Source of the DNA: Actinomycetaceae bacterium
GTDB lineage: Bacteria; Actinomycetota; Actinomycetes; Actinomycetales; Actinomycetaceae
Assembly: GCA_030538185.1 (NCBI GenBank)
Contig: JAUNUK010000001.1
Coordinates: 732,296-796,295 of the forward strand
DNA: 64,000 nucleotides
Direction of reading: 5' to 3'
Below, piece after piece: positions 27,456-36,576 of the stretch. The translations under genes were made by a program, and so were the position numbers. The notes beneath the pieces were generated by a model. The model was not told the origin of the DNA and made no database searches. It saw only the letters and a list, made by a program, of their open reading frames with translations. Position 1 is the first letter of the stretch. The number at the start of each line of letters is the position of its first letter.

Positions 27456-28975
27456 GGGATCCTCCACATCCGTCCATCGCGCTGCAGCATAAGGTGTGCG
27501 CCCTCGGGTCCCCATAGGCCGGGGCGGTAGGGTTCTGGTGTGCCGTTTTTAGCCCAAAAATCTAATACAGGGTCCAAGATTTTCCAGGATAACTCGACTT
27601 CTTTTTGTCTGGGGAACAGTGGGGCATCTCCAATCATGGCATCCAGGATCAGTCTTTCGTATGCCTCTGCAGAGTCTTCGGTAAACGCGTGTCCATAACC
27701 GAAGTCCATGGTCACGTCCCTCACCTGCATCCCAGTTCCGGGCACCTTTGAGCCGAAACGGATAGTGATACCTTCATCAGGTTGTACGCGTATGACGAGG
27801 GCGTTGTTTCCAAGCTCTTGCGTTGAAGAGTTGTCGAAAGGCGTGTGTGCAGCTTTCTTGAAAACAACCGCAATCTCGGTGACTCTTTTGCCCAGTCGTT
27901 TACCTGTTCGCAGGTAGAAAGGCACCTTGGCCCAGCGTCGAGAATCAACGTATAAGGTGAGGGCCGCAAAAGACTCGGTTGTGGAATCGGCAGGAATGTT
28001 ATCTTCCTCCAGGTACCCGCGTATCAATTCACCGCCTTGCCACCCCTTTGTGTACTGTCCGCGCGCCGTCCCGGTTGCTAAATCTGCAGGTAAGCGTAGT
28101 GCCGACAGCACCTTTTCTTTCTCTGCAACAACAGCGTCTGGTGCGAATGTAACGGGCTCTTCCATAGCAGTCAGTGCGAGCAACTGCAGCAAATGGTTTT
28201 GAATCACATCGCGAGCAGCGCCAATACCGTCATAGTAGCCAGCACGTGTGCCAATGCCAATATCTTCTGCCATGGTGATCTGTACGTGGTCAACGAAGTT
28301 AGCGTTCCACAAAGGCTCGAACATAGTGTTGGCAAAACGCAACGCCATTATGTTTTGAACGGTTTCCTTGCCCAGGTAGTGATCAATACGGAAGATATCC
28401 TTTTCCTCAAAAGCTGATGCCAGCACTCCGGCAAGGTCGCGGGCCGAATCCAGGTCGTGTCCGAAAGGCTTTTCGATAATAACGCGGCGGTACCCCTTGG
28501 ATTGCTCACTGTTGGACAGTCCAGAGTCCGCTAGGTTTTGACAGACCACGGGGAAAAAAGATGGCGGCACGGACAAATAAAAATTGTGGTTACCTGCAGT
28601 ACCCCGCGTCTCATCCAATTCGGCCAAAGTGTCTGTGAGCCGCTGATACGCCTGAGCATCATCGAAGGTGCCGCCTACGAAACGCAGCCCTTGTTTCAAA
28701 GTTTCCCAGCTGCGCTCGTTGAATCCAGTGCGCGCATGGCCTTCGATCGCATCCCTCACGAAGTCTTGGAACTCTTCGATGCTCCAATCTCGTCGCGCGA
28801 AGCCCACCAAGGAAAACGATGGGTGCAATAGCCCGCGGTGGGCCAGGTCATAGACAGCTGAAACCAGTTTCTTCCTCGCCAGGTCGCCTGTAATACCGAA
28901 GATGACCAGGGAACATGGTGGGGCAATCATCGGCACGCGCCGATCGATGCTGCTAAGCAGGGGTGAGGACGTCAT
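27452..28975 (-). CDS. zwf: Glucose-6-phosphate 1-dehydrogenase
   Basis: This 507-residue enzyme oxidises glucose-6-phosphate with NADP, the entry to the pentose phosphate pathway and a main source of NADPH for FAS. The NADP site is GITGDLARKK (27-36), and the substrate/catalytic motif is RIDHYLGKE (196-204). It is followed directly by its assembly factor gene opcA. Upstream lies a 104-bp gap to tkt, where transaldolase is usually found in this operon type. Confidence 0.96.
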   Translation of the reverse strand: MTSSPLLSSIDRRVPMIAPPCSLVIFGITGDLARKKLVSAVYDLAHRGLLHPSFSLVGFARRDWSIEEFQDFVRDAIEGHARTGFNERSWETLKQGLRFVGGTFDDAQAYQRLTDTLAELDETRGTAGNHNFYLSVPPSFFPVVCQNLADSGLSNSEQSKGYRRVIIEKPFGHDLDSARDLAGVLASAFEEKDIFRIDHYLGKETVQNIMALRFANTMFEPLWNANFVDHVQITMAEDIGIGTRAGYYDGIGAARDVIQNHLLQLLALTAMEEPVTFAPDAVVAEKEKVLSALRLPADLATGTARGQYTKGWQGGELIRGYLEEDNIPADSTTESFAALTLYVDSRRWAKVPFYLRTGKRLGKRVTEIAVVFKKAAHTPFDNSSTQELGNNALVIRVQPDEGITIRFGSKVPGTGMQVRDVTMDFGYGHAFTEDSAEAYERLILDAMIGDAPLFPRQKEVELSWKILDPVLDFWAKNGTPEPYRPGLWGPEGAHLMLQRDGRMWRIP

Positions 28976-29022
28976 GCCACGCCTTTCTTTGGAGGAAGAA
29001 ACGCTCTATGGATATGAGAACG

Positions 29023-29066
29023 CCGGGGAGAGCACAAAGATTCCAAAACTCATGCTCTACCCGGCA
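29023..29066. terminator. Hairpin between tkt and zwf
   Basis: Arms of 13 bp (GCCGGGGAGAGCA / TGCTCTACCCGGC, one mismatch) enclose 18 bases. It lies just after tkt on the minus strand without a T-run. It may end or attenuate tkt transcription before zwf. Confidence 0.55.
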
Positions 29067-29079
29067 TCTCTTGTTTAAC

Positions 29080-31149
29080 CTAGGATTTAGCCTTCGCAAT
29101 CGAGGCCTTCGCAGCAGCCTCGACTGCTGCTTGTGTGATGCCGAAATGCTCGAATAGGGTGTCGGCAGCTCCGGGTGCTCCGAAGCTTGTCATGGCGACA
29201 GCCTCACCGGCATCTCCGATATAGCGTTGCCAAGGCATGTCCAGACCTGCCTCGACAGAGACGCGCGCCTTGACGCTAGGCAGCAGCACTGAGTCCTTGT
29301 ATGCCTGGTCTTGTTCCTCAAACCACTCCATACAGGGCATGGAGACGACCCGAACCTTGATGCCTTCCGACTCAAGTGCTTCGGCAGCCCCCACAGCAAG
29401 TTGAACTTCAGAACCAGAGCCCATCACAATAACGTCAGGAGTACCTGCACAATCCTTTAGGACATAACCGCCCTTAGCCGTATCCGCAGCACTAGCCTCA
29501 CGCTGCAACACAGGGAGGTTTTGACGACTCAGAATTAGTCCAGTGGGTTTACGTTTTTCAAGGATAATCGCCCAGGCATCGGCTGTTTCATTCGCGTCTG
29601 CCGGGCGCACAATGGCAAGCCCAGGAATTGCGCGGTATGCACTCAAGTGTTCGACCGGTTGGTGTGTGGGGCCGTCCTCGCCAACCCCAATCGAATCATG
29701 CGTCCACACAAAAGTGACAGGCAGATCCATCAGTGCCGTCAAACGTACCGCCCCGCGCATGTAGTCGGCGAAGACGAAGAACGTTCCGCCGTACGGCAGA
29801 GTCAAACCGTCAAGCGCCATGCCGTTCAAGATCGCGCCCATGGCGTGTTCGCGCACACCGAAGTGCAGGGTGCGCCCGTATGGATTGCCTTGGAATGCCT
29901 TGGTGTCGTGGCCTTCGGGCAGGAATGAGGGCTCGCCTTTCATGGTGGTGTTATTGGAACCTGCCAGGTCGGCTGAACCTCCCCACAGTTCTGGTAAAAC
30001 AGGGGCGAGGGCGGAAAGCACATTACCGGAGGCAGCTCGGGTAGCCATTGAGGTGCCGGCCTCGAAGGTGGGTAGGGCATCACGCCAACCCTCGGGCAGT
30101 TTGTGTGCTGCAAGGCGGTCCAACAGCGCTTTTCGCTCTGGGTTGGCAGCAGCCCAGGATTCAAAGGCCTGGTTCCAGGCGTCGCGAGCAGCCTTGCCTC
30201 TGGTCAAGGCGTTAGAACGCGTGTGCTCAATGACGCTGGCATCCACATCGAACATGGCATCCGTGTTGAAGCCGACAGCTTTCTTCAGGCCTTTCAGTGC
30301 CTCATCGCCGAGCTTGGCGCCGTGGATACCGCCGGTGTCCTGTTTGCCAGGTGTTGGCCAACCAATAATGGTGCGCAGCGCAATGATCGAGGGCTTGGCC
30401 TTTTCTGCCTTGGCTGCCTCAACCGCAGCATCAAGTGCTGCGACGTCCTCGGCGTATTCCCCGCTTTCCTGCAACCAATCGACGCGTTGGGTGTGCCAAC
30501 CGTAGGCTTCGTAGCGCTTCAAGACGTCCTCGGTGAAGGAGATCTTCGTGTCATCTTCGATGGAAATGTGGTTATCGTCGTAAATGAGGATCAAATTGCC
30601 TAGCCCTTGGGTGCCTGCCAAAGAACAGGCTTCCGAGGAGATGCCTTCTTGTAGACACCCGTCACCGGCAAAGACATAAACGTTGTGGTCAAAGGGGCTG
30701 GTGCCTGCTGGGGCATCGGGATCGAAAAGGCCGCGTTCGCGCCGCTGAGCCATAGCAATACCGACTGCAGATGCCAGACCAGAGCCCAGAGGGCCGGTCG
30801 TAATTTCAACGCCCTTGGTGTGCTTGTATTCTGGGTGTCCCGGGGTCTTTGAACCGTAGTGCCTAAAGGCCTTGAGGTCATCTAGCTCAAGGCCAACACC
30901 AGCCAGATACAGTTGAATGTACTGGGTTAGTGAGGAGTGTCCCATGGACAGCACAAAGCGGTCACGCCCCAGCCAATCAGTGTCCCGAGGGTCAAAACGC
31001 AGGTGACGCTGGTAAATCAGATAAGCGGCAGGTGCCATCGAGATGGCGGTACCGGGGTGTCCTGAACCGGCATTTTCTACGGCATCGGCTGCCAAAACAC
31101 GGGCAGTATCAACGGCCTTGATATCAATCGCTTCCCAGCTGAAACTCAT
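29080..31149 (-). CDS. tkt: Transketolase
   Basis: This 689-residue thiamine-diphosphate enzyme moves two-carbon units between ketose and aldose phosphates. It has the N-terminal AVENAGSGHPGTAISMAP, the metal/TPP motif GDGCLQEGISSEA through N, a central pyrimidine domain (FGVREHAMGAILNGMAL, THDSIGVGEDGPTHQP) and a complete C-terminal domain. It leads the pentose phosphate group and faces xerD across a 127-bp gap. Confidence 0.96.
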   Translation of the reverse strand: MSFSWEAIDIKAVDTARVLAADAVENAGSGHPGTAISMAPAAYLIYQRHLRFDPRDTDWLGRDRFVLSMGHSSLTQYIQLYLAGVGLELDDLKAFRHYGSKTPGHPEYKHTKGVEITTGPLGSGLASAVGIAMAQRRERGLFDPDAPAGTSPFDHNVYVFAGDGCLQEGISSEACSLAGTQGLGNLILIYDDNHISIEDDTKISFTEDVLKRYEAYGWHTQRVDWLQESGEYAEDVAALDAAVEAAKAEKAKPSIIALRTIIGWPTPGKQDTGGIHGAKLGDEALKGLKKAVGFNTDAMFDVDASVIEHTRSNALTRGKAARDAWNQAFESWAAANPERKALLDRLAAHKLPEGWRDALPTFEAGTSMATRAASGNVLSALAPVLPELWGGSADLAGSNNTTMKGEPSFLPEGHDTKAFQGNPYGRTLHFGVREHAMGAILNGMALDGLTLPYGGTFFVFADYMRGAVRLTALMDLPVTFVWTHDSIGVGEDGPTHQPVEHLSAYRAIPGLAIVRPADANETADAWAIILEKRKPTGLILSRQNLPVLQREASAADTAKGGYVLKDCAGTPDVIVMGSGSEVQLAVGAAEALESEGIKVRVVSMPCMEWFEEQDQAYKDSVLLPSVKARVSVEAGLDMPWQRYIGDAGEAVAMTSFGAPGAADTLFEHFGITQAAVEAAAKASIAKAKS

Positions 31150-31276
31150 TACGTCCTCGCATCTTTGTCGGTTATGGCGTGTACATCTACAAAACTATGC
31201 AAAAACCTCTTGGTAAGCTCCGGTATGCACAATGTTGCACGCATATAAATCATAAGCCCAGGAACGAAAGGTTACA

Positions 31277-32239
31277 GTGAAACGCCAGTGGCCTACCTCA
31301 GCTCTCGGGAAGGGTGCCCAGGACTTTTTGGACTATATGGCTGTGGAGAAAGGCGCTTCGCGGCATACCTTGAGTGCTTACACGCGAGACCTCTTGAGAT
31401 ACGTCTCACATATGGAAGCTGCAGGAAAAACGGACTTAGACGCGATCGAGGGTCAGGATATTGCTGACTTCCAACAGACTTTGCTCGAAGGGGATAAGGA
31501 ACACGCGCCCTTAGCGAAGTCCTCTGTTGCCAGATCCATGGCAGCCGTGAGGTCGTGGCACGCCTACGCCTATGACAACGCTTTGAGCAAGAAGAATCCG
31601 GCTTTGGGGATGCCTTCGCCAAAGCTACCGACGCGCCTGCCGAAAGCCTTGAGTATTGAGGAAGTTGAGCGCCTTATCGAGGCTGCCGGGATGGGAGAGG
31701 GGCCGATCCCCCTTAGAGATCGGGCCCTCCTTGAGACCCTGTACGCCACGGGTGCGCGCATCTCTGAAGCCATGTCACTGGCCCCTGATGACCTTGATCT
31801 TCAAAGCGATATGCCCTGCGTTCACCTCTTTGGTAAGGGGAGGAAGGAACGCATTGTCCCAATAGGCAGTTACGCTACGCGGGCTATTGAGGCATATGTG
31901 GTCAGAGGGCGGCCAGTTTTGGCGGCTCAAGGCAGATCCTCCAATTTCCTCTTCTTAAATTCCCGAGGGCGACCCTTGTCCAGGCAGTCTGCATGGGGGA
32001 TTCTGCAGGTTGCGGCTCAACGCGCAAAAATCATTTCGGAGGTTTCCCCGCACACGCTTCGACACTCTTTTGCCACACATCTTTTGTCTGGCGGGGCGGA
32101 CATTCGTGTTGTTCAAGAGCTTCTTGGGCACTCTTCCATTACGACGACACAGATTTACACCAAAGTCTCTTTGGAGATGCTGCGCGAAGTTTATGCTCAG
32201 GCGCATCCGCGCGCTGCTAACCCCAAAAAGTCTGGCTGA
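31277..32239 (+). CDS. xerD: Tyrosine recombinase XerD
   Basis: This 320-residue site-specific recombinase resolves chromosome dimers at dif with XerC and FtsK. It has an N-terminal SAM-like domain (about 12-100) and a catalytic domain with Arg161, Lys187, His259, Arg262, His285 and Tyr294 (TGARISE, HTLRHSFATHLL, LGHSSITTTQIYTKVS). The GTG at 31277 follows CGAAAGG. It starts the conserved segregation block with parA, scpA and scpB, which marks it as the housekeeping enzyme rather than a mobile integrase. Confidence 0.95.
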   Translation: MKRQWPTSALGKGAQDFLDYMAVEKGASRHTLSAYTRDLLRYVSHMEAAGKTDLDAIEGQDIADFQQTLLEGDKEHAPLAKSSVARSMAAVRSWHAYAYDNALSKKNPALGMPSPKLPTRLPKALSIEEVERLIEAAGMGEGPIPLRDRALLETLYATGARISEAMSLAPDDLDLQSDMPCVHLFGKGRKERIVPIGSYATRAIEAYVVRGRPVLAAQGRSSNFLFLNSRGRPLSRQSAWGILQVAAQRAKIISEVSPHTLRHSFATHLLSGGADIRVVQELLGHSSITTTQIYTKVSLEMLREVYAQAHPRAANPKKSG

Positions 32240-32256
32240 TGTACTAGCGTTAACGC

Positions 32257-33123
32257 GTGAGTGTTTCCCAACCTGGATTATTGCCCGTGCCACCTCAACC
32301 TGTTGAGGAAGGTGATTTTCCCATCCCCGAAGCACTGGACTCCCACGGTCCAGGGCGTGTCATTGCCATGTGCAATCAAAAAGGCGGCGTGGGTAAGACC
32401 ACGACAACCATCAATCTCGGTGCCGCTCTAGCAGAGTACGGACGCAAAGTTTTGGTCGTCGACTTTGACCCGCAAGGCGCCGCATCTGTTGGTTTAGGCA
32501 TCAATGGTCACGATCTTCAGGCCACTGTCTACAATGTATTGCTCCGTGGCGGCCCTGATGTGAGATCAGTCATCCACCCGACCCAGATCCCTGGTCTGGA
32601 TGTCATGCCTGCAAATATTGACCTCTCCGCTGCCGAAATGCAGTTGGTCAATGAGGTCGCCCGCGAACAAACCCTGGCTCGCGTCCTCGATCCCGTGCTT
32701 GAGGACTACGATTTGGTTCTCATTGACTGCCAGCCTTCCCTCGGGCTATTGACTATCAATGCTCTGACTGCCTCACACGGTGTCATTATTCCTTTGGAAG
32801 CTGAGTTCTTCGCTTTGCGAGGAGTGGCTCTCTTGGTGGAAACCATTGACACGGTGCGCGACAGGCTCAACCCCCGATTGGTTGTAGACGGGCTTTTGGC
32901 CACAATGGTCGATACACGCACCTTGCACACGCGCGAGATTTTAGAGCGCCTGGATGAAGTTTTTGGTGACCTGGTTTTTACCACACAAATATCCAGGTCC
33001 GTGCGTTTCCCAGATGCCTCGGTTGCCACAGAGCCCATCACGACCTATGCCCCAACCCATACGGGTGCCCAAGCTTATCGAAAGCTTGCGAGGGAGGTTA
33101 TTGCGCGTGGATGCGCCCCGTAG
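32257..33123 (+). CDS. parA: ParA family ATPase (segregation block)
   Basis: This 288-residue Walker-type ATPase has the deviant P-loop KGGVGKTT (42-49), VVDFDPQGAAS and LIDCQPSLGLLT. A Pro-rich N-terminal leader of about 30 residues precedes it. This is the second ParA-like protein found beside scpA in actinobacteria, not the oriC-linked ParA, and no parB follows. It probably helps chromosome organisation together with the ScpAB-SMC complex. The GTG at 32257 follows xerD after 17 bases. Its 3' end overlaps scpA. Confidence 0.92.
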   Translation: MSVSQPGLLPVPPQPVEEGDFPIPEALDSHGPGRVIAMCNQKGGVGKTTTTINLGAALAEYGRKVLVVDFDPQGAASVGLGINGHDLQATVYNVLLRGGPDVRSVIHPTQIPGLDVMPANIDLSAAEMQLVNEVAREQTLARVLDPVLEDYDLVLIDCQPSLGLLTINALTASHGVIIPLEAEFFALRGVALLVETIDTVRDRLNPRLVVDGLLATMVDTRTLHTREILERLDEVFGDLVFTTQISRSVRFPDASVATEPITTYAPTHTGAQAYRKLAREVIARGCAP

Positions 33124-33958
33124 CACAGCCACCGAGGGGCAAAACTCGGCGGAACTGGTGGCTCAAGGTTCTGGGGGTAGCAGCCCACAGCCAGAAAAAT
33201 TCACTGTAAGCGTTCAGGATTTCACGGGTCCTTTCGACCTACTGCTCACCTTGGTGGCGAAACATCAACTGGATGTGACCATCATGGCTTTGGCTGAGGT
33301 CACTGATGATTTTTTGGCGTACCTTGACTCATGGCCAGACCTGGCCCAAGCTACAGAGTTCCTCGTCATTGCCGCCACACTCTTGGATATTAAGACCGCC
33401 CGTCTTTTACCAGATGGGCAAGTTAGTGCTACCGAAGATCTTGAGCTCTTGGAGGCCAGGGACCTCCTTTTCTCCCGTCTTTTACAGTATCGCGCCTTCA
33501 AAGAGGCATCGTTTGAGGTAAGTGCGAAAATCGAAGAAGCCAGAGGGCATTTGCCTGCTCAGGTGCCTTTGAACCCAAATTTGAGAAAAGCTGTACCCCA
33601 GGTACACGACCCTATCGATCCCATCCGCTTGGCTCGTATTGCTGCCGAAGCAATTTTTGCGGCCCCTCCTGCTGTTTTGGTTTCGCACCTGCACGATCCC
33701 CTGGTCTCGGTAAGTGAACAGGTCGCCATTTTGGAGGAACGAATTCGTAAATATGGACACACCAGCTTTAGACGGTTAGTCGAGGATGCTGACACGACGG
33801 CACTCATTGTCTCCAGATTCCTTGCAATACTGGACTTGTTCAGACAAGGCGTGATCAGGTTTACCCAGATTGAACCCTTGGGTGATTTGACGATTTCTTG
33901 GCGCCAAGAACGCGATCGCAATGAAGAAAACAGCACACAGGAAGAAACATGGGACTAG
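33107..33958 (+). CDS. scpA: Segregation and condensation protein A
   Basis: This 283-residue kleisin bridges the SMC ATPase heads. The core begins FTVSVQDFTGPFDLLLTLVAKHQLDVT, and the C-terminal winged-helix region ends RFTQIEPLGDLTISW. I choose the GTG at 33107, 9 bases after AGGGAGG. The frame is open further upstream inside parA, but that part is out-of-frame parA sequence. It overlaps parA by 17 bases and scpB by 10. Confidence 0.93.
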   Translation: MDAPRSTATEGQNSAELVAQGSGGSSPQPEKFTVSVQDFTGPFDLLLTLVAKHQLDVTIMALAEVTDDFLAYLDSWPDLAQATEFLVIAATLLDIKTARLLPDGQVSATEDLELLEARDLLFSRLLQYRAFKEASFEVSAKIEEARGHLPAQVPLNPNLRKAVPQVHDPIDPIRLARIAAEAIFAAPPAVLVSHLHDPLVSVSEQVAILEERIRKYGHTSFRRLVEDADTTALIVSRFLAILDLFRQGVIRFTQIEPLGDLTISWRQERDRNEENSTQEETWD

Positions 33959-34569
33959 AGCTCGAGGCCACACAGGAATACTTGGACAAAGGGGCTGGGG
34001 CTCCAAGCGCGGCGCTTGAGGGCGATGAGCTGGTCACAGCCCTAGAAGCTCTCCTTATCGTGGCTCAAAACCCGGTCCCGACCGCACAGCTAGCCGAGGT
34101 GACAGGTGCTGAAGAATCCCAGGTCTTCCAGTGCCTGTCAGAGTTAGCCCAGGAATACCGGGCCACTAAAGGGGGCCGCCCTCGGGGATTTGTCTTAAGG
34201 AAAGTTGCCGGCGGGTGGAGGTTTTACACAAACCCTGACTGTGACGAAGTCTTGGAGCGTTTTGTTGCCGAGACTTATTCCTCGCGTCTATCGCAGGCTG
34301 CCTTGGAGACCTTATCGATCGTCGCCTATAAACAACCGTGCACACGCGCTCAAGTAGGAGCAATCCGGGGAGTGAACGTAGACTCTGTAATGCGTAATCT
34401 GGCAGCGCGGGGCCTCATTGAGGAAGTGGGGACCCAAGCCAGTGGGGCAGGACTCTACGCTACGACCGTTTTGTTCTTGGAAACCCTGGGGATACAGTCC
34501 CTAGATGACTTAGCCCCATTGGCACCATTCCTGCCTGCGGTGGCAAACTTTGCCCAGAATGAGGATTGA
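33949..34569 (+). CDS. scpB: Segregation and condensation protein B
   Basis: This 206-residue protein has two winged-helix domains, and as a dimer it binds the ScpA kleisin in the SMC condensin complex. Recognisable parts are ALEALLIVAQNPVPTAQLAEV, YSSRLSQAALETLSIVAYKQP and RAQVGAIRGVNVDSVMRNL. A short acidic tail follows. The start overlaps scpA by 10 bases and rluB begins one base after the stop. Confidence 0.94.
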   Translation: MGLELEATQEYLDKGAGAPSAALEGDELVTALEALLIVAQNPVPTAQLAEVTGAEESQVFQCLSELAQEYRATKGGRPRGFVLRKVAGGWRFYTNPDCDEVLERFVAETYSSRLSQAALETLSIVAYKQPCTRAQVGAIRGVNVDSVMRNLAARGLIEEVGTQASGAGLYATTVLFLETLGIQSLDDLAPLAPFLPAVANFAQNED

Positions 34570-34570
34570 T

Positions 34571-35356
34571 ATGAGGGACTCAAAAAATAGTGACCGTCCG
34601 GCCCAAAACACAGCTTTCGAGGGCGAAGAACACCCAGAAGGCCAGCGCCTACAAAAGGTCTTGGCACATGCGGGCGTGGGTTCACGGCGCGCCTGCGAAG
34701 CCCTGATTGTGGAAGGCAGAGTGGAAGTCGACGGGAGCATTATCACGGAACTTGGGGCCCGCGTGGGGCCAGACGCTGTGATTTACGTGGACGGGCAGCG
34801 CGTCAACACCTCACCTGAACATGAGGTTTTTGCCTTCCACAAGCCTGAAAATGTTGTCTCGACAATGCAGCCAGAGGGTAACCTGCGCTGTATCGGTGAC
34901 TATGTGCACACACGTGAAGCCCGCCTTTACCATGTGGGCCGCCTGGACGTTGCGACCTCTGGATTGCTGCTATTGACGAACTACGGAGAGTTGGCACACA
35001 GGTTAACCCATCCCTCGTTTGAGGTTCCGAAGACCTATGTTGCTATGGTCCAAGGCAAGGTAGCCCCAGGGCTCGGCAGAAAACTGATCCGTGGGGTGGA
35101 ACTCGAAGATGGCTTTGTCACGGTCGATTCCTTTGCGATAAAAGAGCTTCGACCACATTCTTCGATTGTGGAGTTGACACTCCATTCTGGACGCAACAGG
35201 GTCGTGCGCCGACTGCTAAGCGCAGTAGGGCACCCTGTGACAATCCTGACTCGCACCCAAGTGGGGCCCATCAGGTTAGATAATCTGGGAGAAGGCAAAA
35301 TGCGTCCCATCAACGGCAAAGAGCTCTCTGAGCTCTTGGGAGCGGTTGGACTGTGA
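34571..35356 (+). CDS. rluB: Ribosomal large-subunit pseudouridine synthase, RsuA/RluB family
   Basis: This 261-residue enzyme isomerises a uridine in 23S rRNA. An S4 RNA-binding domain (QRLQKVLAHAGVGSRRACEALI, written here in shortened sense, about 25-70) precedes the catalytic domain with GRLDVATSGLLLLTN. Asp126 of GRLD is the catalytic residue. The RsuA-subfamily motif GRNRVVRRLL is also present. The ATG at 34571 follows scpB after one base. The exact target uridine is inferred from position in this conserved operon. Confidence 0.92.
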   Translation: MRDSKNSDRPAQNTAFEGEEHPEGQRLQKVLAHAGVGSRRACEALIVEGRVEVDGSIITELGARVGPDAVIYVDGQRVNTSPEHEVFAFHKPENVVSTMQPEGNLRCIGDYVHTREARLYHVGRLDVATSGLLLLTNYGELAHRLTHPSFEVPKTYVAMVQGKVAPGLGRKLIRGVELEDGFVTVDSFAIKELRPHSSIVELTLHSGRNRVVRRLLSAVGHPVTILTRTQVGPIRLDNLGEGKMRPINGKELSELLGAVGL

Positions 35357-36486
35357 GTTCAACGGCGGGGGGCGCTATTGTCCAGGTGGCCGGTACTCGA
35401 GGCCCGGTGCTCATCATCGGGGTGGGGCTGCTGGGAGGCTCCTTGGGGCTGTCCTTGACTGCCTTGGGTATCGAGGTGCAGTTGAGCGATACTTCTCCAA
35501 CTTCACTAGCACTGGCGCGAGATATGGGCGTGGGCGTGCCTAGAACGCAGGACATGGCTCTGCCGCGCCTGGTCATTATCGCCACACCGCCCGATGTGGC
35601 TGGCGCGTGTGCGGTAGAGGCCTTGCGAGATTACCCACAGGCCTACGTGGTGGATGTGGCTTCGGTCAAAACCCCTGTCATCCAGGAAGTTATCGACCAG
35701 GCAGGTGAGGATGCTAACAGGTACTGTTCTTGTCACCCCATGGCTGGACGAGAAAAATCTGGCGTGGCAGCTGCCCGCTCTGACCTTTTTGAAGGAAAGC
35801 CGTGGGTGGTTGTGGCACATCCAAGTACCAGCGGTGATGCGGTCTTGGCTGCCAGGACGCTGGGCGTGGATGTGGGCGCTGTGCTCTCCGCCCTCGACAT
35901 GGATGCCCACGACAAGGCTGTAGCGCTTGTATCCCACGTGCCGCAATTACTGTCTTCTATTTTGGGGGCACAGTTGAACGATGCGCCCTCAGTATCCTTG
36001 GCATTGGCTGGTCAAGGTTTGCGCGATATGACGCGCCTGGCAGATTCCGACGCTCGGCTGTGGACTGCAATCGTCTGCGGAAATGCAGGGCCAATAGCGG
36101 CGGTCCTCAAGGATATTTCCGCCGATATTGCCGCCTTAATACAGGCTTGTGAACTTGCCGAAGGTGCGGGAGTCTTGGCCCAGGGAACAGTCGGGCCGGT
36201 ATCCGCCGTGCTGCAGCAGGGTAACGAGGGCGTGTCGCGGGTACCGGGTAAACACGGTGGGCTTGCTTCGCGTTTTGCCGAGGTCGGGGTCTTGGTCCCT
36301 GATGAGCCAGGTTGGCTCGGCAGGTTATTTTCCGAGGTCGGGGATGCCGGTGTCAATATCGAAGACCTGCATCTAGAACACTCCTACGGGCAACGTGCCG
36401 GCATTGCAACCTTATCTATCGCGCCTGCCGATGTGGATCCCATGACCGAACACCTCCTGGCTGCAGGATGGAGGATTGTCGAATAG
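35353..36486 (+). CDS. tyrA: Prephenate dehydrogenase with ACT domain
   Basis: This 377-residue enzyme oxidatively decarboxylates prephenate to hydroxyphenylpyruvate for tyrosine synthesis. The Rossmann motif is GVGLLGGSLGL (about 23-33); VDVASVK and CHPMAGREKSG follow, the latter holding catalytic and substrate residues. A C-terminal ACT domain (about 305-377, DEPGWLGRLFSEVGDAGVNIED) suggests feedback control by an amino acid. The GTG start overlaps the rluB stop (GTGA). A 19-bp tandem repeat starts on its stop codon. Confidence 0.93.
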   Translation: MSSTAGGAIVQVAGTRGPVLIIGVGLLGGSLGLSLTALGIEVQLSDTSPTSLALARDMGVGVPRTQDMALPRLVIIATPPDVAGACAVEALRDYPQAYVVDVASVKTPVIQEVIDQAGEDANRYCSCHPMAGREKSGVAAARSDLFEGKPWVVVAHPSTSGDAVLAARTLGVDVGAVLSALDMDAHDKAVALVSHVPQLLSSILGAQLNDAPSVSLALAGQGLRDMTRLADSDARLWTAIVCGNAGPIAAVLKDISADIAALIQACELAEGAGVLAQGTVGPVSAVLQQGNEGVSRVPGKHGGLASRFAEVGVLVPDEPGWLGRLFSEVGDAGVNIEDLHLEHSYGQRAGIATLSIAPADVDPMTEHLLAAGWRIVE

Positions 36487-36521
36487 TTAACGCATGTGCG
36501 TTTAGTTAACGCATGTGCGTT
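36484..36521. repeat. Perfect 19-bp tandem duplication after tyrA
   Basis: The unit TAGTTAACGCATGTGCGTT occurs twice head to tail. The first copy includes the tyrA stop codon. Each unit carries a small palindrome (AACGCA-TG-TGCGTT). It may act as a pair of hairpins, a double operator before cmk, or a recent slippage product. Confidence 0.8.
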
Positions 36522-36576
36522 GGGGGCACGGAACCGATAGGATAATCACGATAGTTGGCGTGTGGGAAGGAAGATC

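Noticed and set aside
31277-32239. xerD as a mobile-element integrase
   Set aside because: Its place beside parA-scpA-scpB and its standard length mark it as the housekeeping recombinase.
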